64,000 bases of DNA from Actinomadura craniellae (GTDB lineage Bacteria > Actinomycetota > Actinomycetes > Streptosporangiales > Streptosporangiaceae), in assembly GCF_003289645.1 (NCBI RefSeq), contig NZ_QLYX01000018.1:1-64000 (forward strand). Reading direction: 5' to 3'. Below the pieces are notes generated by a model. The model worked only from the letters and a program-made list of their open reading frames with translations, was not told the DNA's origin and ran no database searches. Positions 59,518 through 64,000 of the stretch are shown here, piece after piece (the stretch's first letter is position 1; every line of letters starts with the position of its first letter). A program made the translations under genes and the position numbers.

Positions 59518-60180
59518 ATGCACCGGATTCTCGCCGTCGACGACGACCCGGCGATCCTGCGTGCGCTCCGCCGCGGCCTGACGCTGGAGGGCTTCGAGGT
59601 GGACACCGCCGGGTCGGGGCGCGCCGCCCTGGACCTGGCGGCCGGTGCCGACGCGATCGTGCTGGACGTGTCCATGCCCGAGCCGTCCGGCATCGAGGTC
59701 TGCCGCGCCCTGCGCGGCGGGGGCGCGGAGGTCCCGATCCTGATGCTGTCGGCCCTGGACGAGGTGGCCGACCGGGTGGCGGGGCTCGCGGCCGGCGCCG
59801 ACGACTACGTGGTCAAACCGTTCGACCTGCGCGAGCTGGCGCTGCGGCTGCGGGCGCTGCTGCGCCGGGCCGGGCACGGTCCGGCGGGCCTGGTGGAGGC
59901 CGGGCCGCTCGTCCTCGACCCCGGCGCCCGGCGCGTCACCGTCGGCGGCCGGGAGGTGGCGCTCACCCGGCGGGAGTTCGAGCTGCTGGAGGTGCTGGCG
60001 CGCAACGCGGGGCTGGTCATGTCCCGGTCGGCGCTGCTGGACCGGGTCTGGGGCTACGACTTCGAGGTCACCGGCAACGCCGTGGACACCTTCGTCGGCT
60101 ACCTGCGCCGCAAGCTGGAGGCGGGCGGGGAGCCGCGGATCATCCACACCGTGCGGGGAGTGGGGTTCGTCCTGCGATGA
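59518..60180 (+). CDS. OmpR-family response regulator (MprA-like)
   Basis: The 220-residue protein has a receiver domain (1-115) with Asp50 in VLDVSMPEP and a winged-helix domain (about 125-220) with LTRREFELLEVLARN and GNAVDTFVGYLRRKLE. It resembles MprA/CseB regulators of envelope stress. The ATG overlaps nothing upstream. The stop overlaps the kinase start by 4 bases. Confidence 0.93.
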   Translation: MHRILAVDDDPAILRALRRGLTLEGFEVDTAGSGRAALDLAAGADAIVLDVSMPEPSGIEVCRALRGGGAEVPILMLSALDEVADRVAGLAAGADDYVVKPFDLRELALRLRALLRRAGHGPAGLVEAGPLVLDPGARRVTVGGREVALTRREFELLEVLARNAGLVMSRSALLDRVWGYDFEVTGNAVDTFVGYLRRKLEAGGEPRIIHTVRGVGFVLR

Positions 60181-61526
60181 GGCTGTCCAGCCGGTTCGCC
60201 CTGTGCGTGGCCGTCCTCGTCCCGCTGCTGGTGCTGCTGGCCGGGCTGCTCGTGCTGCACCTGGCCTCCCACGACCTGCGGGCCGAGCGCGACCGGCAGC
60301 TGACGGTGCGGCTGCGCGCGCTGACCCCGCTCGCCACGCAGTACGCCCAGCGCACCCGGCTGCGGCCCGCCGCCCCCACCGACCAGGCCGAGCAGCGGCT
60401 CGCCCAAGCCGCGTTCGACGGCGGGGCCCTGCTCCGGCCGCAGCGCGGCGAGCCGGTGGTGATCGGGCTGGTACCCGCCGCCCTGCCCGCCACCCTGCCC
60501 GCCGGGGGTGGCCCCGCCACGTTCGTCCACGACGGCGTCGCCTGGCGGTTCGCCGCCGCCGACCTCGGGACGCGCGGCCGGGCCGGGCGGATCTGGGTGT
60601 TCGAACCCGAGGACCGGCTGGCCGAGCGGATCGACCTGCTCCGGCACCGGCTGGCGCTGGCCACCCTGGCCGCCGCCGTGGCGGGCGCGGCGGCGGGCCT
60701 GGCGCTGGGCCGGTTCGCCGTCCGGCCGCTGTCGGTGCTGCACCGGCAGGCCCGGGCGCTCACCCGCCACCCGGGCCGGCTGACCACCACCTCGAAGGTC
60801 ACCGAGATCGACGAGCTGGCCCACCTGATCAACGAGTCGCTGGACCGCCGGGACGCCGCCGTCGCCGCCGCCCGGGCGTTCGCCGCCAGCGCCGCACACG
60901 AGCTGCGCACCCCGCTGACCAGCATGAGCGCCAACGTCGACCTGCTCGCCCACCCGGACCTGGCCGCCGCCGACCGGGCCGAAATCGTCGCGGACCTGGC
61001 CGCCGAGCACGCCCGGATGCAACGGCTGATCACCATGCTCCGCCAGCTCGCCCGCGGCGAACTGCTGGACCCGGCCGCCTTCACCCACTGCGACCTCGCC
61101 GAACTGGTCGACGCCGCCGCCGAGGACGCCCGCCGCCGGCACCCGCACGCGACGATCGACGTCCGCCAGCACGGCGAGGTGTTCGTCCGCGGCTGGCCTG
61201 AGGGCCTGCGCCTGGTCGCCGACAACCTCCTCGACAACGCCGCCGTCCACGGCCGGGACGGCACCGGCCGGGCCGTGATCGAGGTGCGGCTGGAACCCGG
61301 GCTGCTGGCCGTCTCCGACACCGGCCCCGGCATCCCGCCCGAACACCGCGAGGCGGTCTTCGAACGCTTCCACCGCGGCCCCGGCAGCCCCGGCTCCGGC
61401 CTCGGCCTCACCCTGATCCGCCAGCAGGCCGCCCTGCACGGCGGCACCGTCACCGTCGCCGCGACCCCGGCGGGCACCCGCGTCGAACTCCGCCTCCCCC
61501 CGGCCCCGGCCGGCCCCCGCCCGTGA
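60177..61526 (+). CDS. HAMP/HisKA sensor histidine kinase (MprB-like)
   Basis: The 449-residue kinase has two membrane helices (about 5-28 and 160-182), an extracellular sensor between them, and a HAMP linker. The DHp domain carries His241 in SAAHELRTPLT, and the HATPase domain has DNLLDNAAVHG (N-box) and DTGPGIP (G1). It partners the response regulator upstream. The 4-base overlap indicates equimolar translation. The signal is unknown. Two palindromic repeats follow. Confidence 0.93.
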   Translation: MRLSSRFALCVAVLVPLLVLLAGLLVLHLASHDLRAERDRQLTVRLRALTPLATQYAQRTRLRPAAPTDQAEQRLAQAAFDGGALLRPQRGEPVVIGLVPAALPATLPAGGGPATFVHDGVAWRFAAADLGTRGRAGRIWVFEPEDRLAERIDLLRHRLALATLAAAVAGAAAGLALGRFAVRPLSVLHRQARALTRHPGRLTTTSKVTEIDELAHLINESLDRRDAAVAAARAFAASAAHELRTPLTSMSANVDLLAHPDLAAADRAEIVADLAAEHARMQRLITMLRQLARGELLDPAAFTHCDLAELVDAAAEDARRRHPHATIDVRQHGEVFVRGWPEGLRLVADNLLDNAAVHGRDGTGRAVIEVRLEPGLLAVSDTGPGIPPEHREAVFERFHRGPGSPGSGLGLTLIRQQAALHGGTVTVAATPAGTRVELRLPPAPAGPRP

Positions 61527-61584
61527 CCTCCGCAGCGCCCGCGCACCAAAGCCGACGGATCACGTCCAGGAGACGGTCGTCCGT

Positions 61585-61634
61585 TGATCCTTCAGCGTCC
61601 GGTGCGTCGGGGCACCCCGGATCCTGAAGGATCA
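61585..61634. repeat. 50-bp interspersed palindromic repeat, copy 3
   Basis: Arms TGATCCTTCAG and CTGAAGGATCA flank a 28-base core whose two halves also pair (TCCGGTGC against GCACCCCGGA), making a long imperfect hairpin. Located between converging genes. Confidence 0.85.
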
Positions 61635-61657
61635 CGGTTGCATGCGCCCTCACCAGG

Positions 61658-61708
61658 TGATCCTTCAGGATTTCGGGGCATTGGGGCACCTCGGATGCTG
61701 AAGGATCA
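61658..61708. repeat. 51-bp interspersed palindromic repeat, copy 4 (inverted relative to copy 3)
   Basis: Same arms as copies 1-3. The core reads as the reverse complement of the copy 1 type (GGGGCATTGGGGCACC), so copies 3 and 4 stand as an inverted pair 23 bases apart. It lies 27 bases past the acyl-CoA dehydrogenase stop. Confidence 0.85.
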
Positions 61709-61735
61709 ACGGACGGAGGCCGCGGCGGCGGAGGT

Positions 61736-62887
61736 TCAGCGGTAGGCCGGGATGCCGGTGATGGCCTGGCCCAAAACCAGGGTGTGGATCTCCTGGGTGC
61801 CCTCGTAGGTCAGGACCGACTCCAGGTTGTTCATGTGCCGGATCACCGGATACTCCAGGGTGATGCCGTTGGCGCCGAGGACGGTGCGGGCCTGGCGGGC
61901 CACGTCCAGGGCGGCCCGGACGTTGGCGAGCTTGCCGAACGAGACCTGCTGCGGGATGACCTCGCCCGCGTCCTTGAGCCGTCCGACGTGCAGTGCGACC
62001 AGGCCGGCCTGGCCGAGCGCGACCTCCATCCAGGCCAGTTTCTCCTGGGTGAGCTGGAACCCGCCGATGGGGCGGCCGAACTGCTCGCGGGTCTTCGCGT
62101 AGTCCACCGCCGCCTCGTAGCAGGCGCGGCCCGCGCCGACCGCGCCCCACAGGATGCCGTAGCGCGCCTCCGACAGGCAGCCGAGCGGGCCCTTCAGCCC
62201 GGTCACCCCGGGCAGCACCGCATCCGCCGGCAACCGCACGTCGTCGAACACCAGCTCGGAGGTGACGGACGCGCGCAGCGAAAGCTTCTGGTGGATGTCG
62301 GACGTGGTGAAGCCCGGCGTCCCGGCGGGCACCACGAACCCGCGGATGCCCTCGTCGGTGCGCGCCCACACCACGGCGACGTCCGCCACCGACCCGTTGG
62401 TGATCCACATCTTGGCGCCGTTGAGGATCCAGTCGGAGCCGTCCCGCCGGGCGTGGGTGCGCATGTCGCCGGGGTCGGAACCGCGGTCGGGTTCGGTCAG
62501 GCCGAAACAGCCCAGCGCCTCGCCGGCCGCCATCCGCGGCAGCCACTCGCTCTTCTGCTCCGCCGAGCCGTACTTGTGGATGCCCGTCATGGCCAGCGAG
62601 CCCTGCACGGAGACGAAGCTGCGCAACCCCGAGTCGGCGGCTTCCAGCTCCCGGCAGGCCACGCCGTAGGCGACCGCGCTCAGCCCGGCACAGCCGTACC
62701 CCTGCAGGTGCATGCCGAGCAGCCCCAGCTTGCCCAGCTCCGGGCCCAGCTCGCGGGCCGGGAAGTGCCCCCGCTCGAACCAGTCGGCGACGTACGGGGC
62801 GACCTTCTCCGCGACGAGCGCGCGGACGCTGTCGCGGACCATCCTCTCCTCGTCGGTCAGCTGGTCGTCCACGCGGAGCACGTCCAT
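61736..62887 (-). CDS. Glutaryl-CoA dehydrogenase-like acyl-CoA dehydrogenase
   Basis: The 383-residue flavoprotein shows acyl-CoA dehydrogenase signatures: CFGLTEPDRGSDPGDM (about 130-145), WITNGS, and the catalytic Glu in YEGTQEIHTLVLGQ near the end. GLTEPDRGSDPG and ALHVGRLKD strongly resemble glutaryl-CoA dehydrogenases, which oxidise and decarboxylate glutaryl-CoA in lysine or aromatic degradation. GGAGG precedes the ATG at 62887, so five extra upstream codons were dropped. Confidence 0.9.
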   Translation of the reverse strand: MDVLRVDDQLTDEERMVRDSVRALVAEKVAPYVADWFERGHFPARELGPELGKLGLLGMHLQGYGCAGLSAVAYGVACRELEAADSGLRSFVSVQGSLAMTGIHKYGSAEQKSEWLPRMAAGEALGCFGLTEPDRGSDPGDMRTHARRDGSDWILNGAKMWITNGSVADVAVVWARTDEGIRGFVVPAGTPGFTTSDIHQKLSLRASVTSELVFDDVRLPADAVLPGVTGLKGPLGCLSEARYGILWGAVGAGRACYEAAVDYAKTREQFGRPIGGFQLTQEKLAWMEVALGQAGLVALHVGRLKDAGEVIPQQVSFGKLANVRAALDVARQARTVLGANGITLEYPVIRHMNNLESVLTYEGTQEIHTLVLGQAITGIPAYR

Positions 62888-63000
62888 CGGGCCCTCCTGC
62901 ACTCGGGGATGGGGGTCAGGGTACGTCGCGGTCCGGGTCAGGGCGCGGTCAGGGTCCGTCCCTGATGTGGGGATGCCTCGGGAAAGGGCAACATCGAGAC

Positions 63001-63333
63001 ATGAACGAGAACAGCAACCTCGAAGGCACGCACAAGGACGGCACCAAGAAGCTCCGCCGCACCACCGAGGGCCGCATGGTCACCGGCGTCTGCTCGGGCA
63101 TCGGCGACTACACCGGGATCGACCCCAACATCCTCCGCATCGGGCTCGCCGCCGTCACCGTCTTCGGTGGCGCCGGCATCGCGCTCTACGCGCTCGCCTG
63201 GCTGCTGATCCCCGCCGAGGGCAGTGACCGGTCGATCGCCCAGGACCTCGTCGACAAGGCCCGGCAGCAGCCCGGCGTCCAGGACGCCATCGACCGCACC
63301 GGTGACGCGCTGAAGAAGGCCTCCACCCGCTAG
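63001..63333 (+). CDS. PspC-domain membrane protein
   Basis: The 110-residue protein has a PspC domain (TTEGRMVTGVCSGIGDYTG, then two hydrophobic stretches about 45-65). PspC proteins sense envelope stress. Here it is stand-alone. The ATG at 63001 was chosen, since 12 upstream codons are unsupported. The stop overlaps the convergent MFS gene by 4 bases. Confidence 0.88.
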   Translation: MNENSNLEGTHKDGTKKLRRTTEGRMVTGVCSGIGDYTGIDPNILRIGLAAVTVFGGAGIALYALAWLLIPAEGSDRSIAQDLVDKARQQPGVQDAIDRTGDALKKASTR

Positions 63334-64000
63334 GCCGGAACCCGCTCCTCCACCGGCTCGGTAGTGACCATGGAGGAGATGACGTCGCCGCGGATCTGGG
63401 TCCACGACAGGGTGAGCATCGTCGCCACCGACAGCCCCGCCACCCCCGCCAGCGCCACCACGGCCTCGGGACCCAGGACCTCCGCGGCGAACCCGCCGAG
63501 CAGGATGCCGAGCCCCTGCCCGGCGAGGATGCCCGACTGCGCCAGGCCGAACGCCTGCCCCCGCCCGGACGGGGGCACCGCGGCCACGAAGGCGGCGTTC
63601 GCGGCGAGCTGGTAGGCGCTGCCGACGCCCGACAGCGCCCACAGCGCCACCACCGCCCACAGCGGCGGCTGCAACCCGGAGCCGATCAGCGGGGCGCACG
63701 CCAGCATCGCCATCCACCCCATCGACCGGAGCCGGTTGGACGGCCGGACGAACCGGCTGAACACGAACGCGCCGAGCACCATGCCCGTCGGCATCGCCGA
63801 CATCAGCAGGCCCACGGTGACCGGGCTGTCGTCGAAGGTCGCCGCGTACGGGGCCGCCAGCCCCTCCGGGATCACGTAGAACGAGCACAGCCAGGCGAAG
63901 GCGACCAGCGAGCGCAGCGTCGGGTCGCCGAACACCAGCCGGGCGCCGGCCCGGGTGTTGCGCCACAGCGACACGCGCTCGTCGCCGGACCGGTCGGCTC
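63330..64000 (-). CDS. MFS transporter, C-terminal part (cut by window edge)
   Basis: The minus-strand frame is open to the right edge. The visible 223 residues contain a cytoplasmic loop (RSGDERVSLWRNTRAGARLVF) and six hydrophobic helices with MPTGMVLGAFVFSRFVRP, equal to the second half of a 12-helix major facilitator. The N-terminal half is outside the window. An apparent start near 63974 is internal. Substrate unknown. Confidence 0.85.
   Translation of the reverse strand, partial: ADRSGDERVSLWRNTRAGARLVFGDPTLRSLVAFAWLCSFYVIPEGLAAPYAATFDDSPVTVGLLMSAMPTGMVLGAFVFSRFVRPSNRLRSMGWMAMLACAPLIGSGLQPPLWAVVALWALSGVGSAYQLAANAAFVAAVPPSGRGQAFGLAQSGILAGQGLGILLGGFAAEVLGPEAVVALAGVAGLSVATMLTLSWTQIRGDVISSMVTTEPVEERVPA

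Overview
The window is a 64 kb piece of a high-GC actinobacterial chromosome. The evidence is the strong GC3 bias, GTG and TTG starts, a mycothiol synthase (mshD), a GlnR nitrogen regulator, an actinobacterial type VII secretion (T7SS) locus, LmeA/DUF2993, MpaB-type oxygenase and DUF1416/DUF4395 sulfur genes. The gene set suggests a non-mycobacterial filamentous actinomycete, possibly Streptosporangiales/Thermomonosporaceae (Actinomadura or Thermomonospora-like). That placement is inference only.

Region 1 (1-13.7 kb) is an ESX-4-like T7SS locus. Minus-strand genes are a Gly-rich WXG-like substrate gene (cut by an IS3-type element at the left edge), a small ESX-associated protein, two WXG100 proteins, eccB and eccD. 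eccC (three P-loop domains) is divergent on plus, and mycP (mycosin) converges on it. Behind mycP lie a probable T7SS effector with a WxG N-terminus and a glycine-zipper-like C-terminus, a membrane/helical neighbour that may be its immunity or partner protein, an EspC-like small protein and a SAV_915-like protein. No eccE is present.

Region 2 (13.7-28.7 kb) is core metabolism and regulation. It holds a sulfurtransferase operon (DUF4395, rhodanese, DUF1416) behind a cysteine-rich leader peptide, a thioredoxin-like protein, an ECF sigma/anti-sigma pair, an LmeA-like protein, a MoaD/ThiS protein and glnR. A secreted 5'-nucleotidase, mshD, the PHO-box-controlled pstSCAB operon and the convergent low-affinity phosphate transporter pit with its DUF47 partner follow. 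A copper chaperone with a CsoR-like operator closes the region. The order from the sulfur genes through glnR to pst/pit resembles the Streptomyces core chromosome.

Region 3 (28.7-46.2 kb) is mixed housekeeping: a 1547-residue protein with Trp-rich, WPG-repeat and two EccA/CbxX-like AAA+ regions, gamma-carbonic anhydrase, a DivIVA-like coiled coil, peptide deformylase, ArfB, a K+/H+ antiporter with a small regulatory protein, an MpaB-like oxygenase, an enoyl-CoA hydratase/SDR pair, DUF2795 and CBS proteins, an overlapping nucleotidyltransferase-BON-phosphoesterase trio, dienelactone hydrolase and a secreted NlpC/P60 hydrolase.

Region 4 (46.2-50 kb) looks accessory. It has a truncated glycolipid-binding-domain gene, tRNA-Lys(TTT), two overlapping small unknowns, an XRE-family regulator with a helical-repeat body, a CYTH-domain protein and a frameshifted Rossmann-fold remnant.

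Region 5 (50-64 kb) holds a NarL-type two-component pair, a membrane-anchored serine hydrolase, a translationally coupled FAD/Fe-S dehydrogenase and enolase-superfamily enzyme, small secreted proteins, an OmpR-type two-component pair, a glutaryl-CoA-dehydrogenase-like enzyme, a PspC protein and the C-terminal part of an MFS transporter running off the right edge.

A family of four 50-51 bp palindromes (arms TGATCCTTCAG / CTGAAGGATCA) lies at 3' ends of genes in regions 2, 4 and 5.
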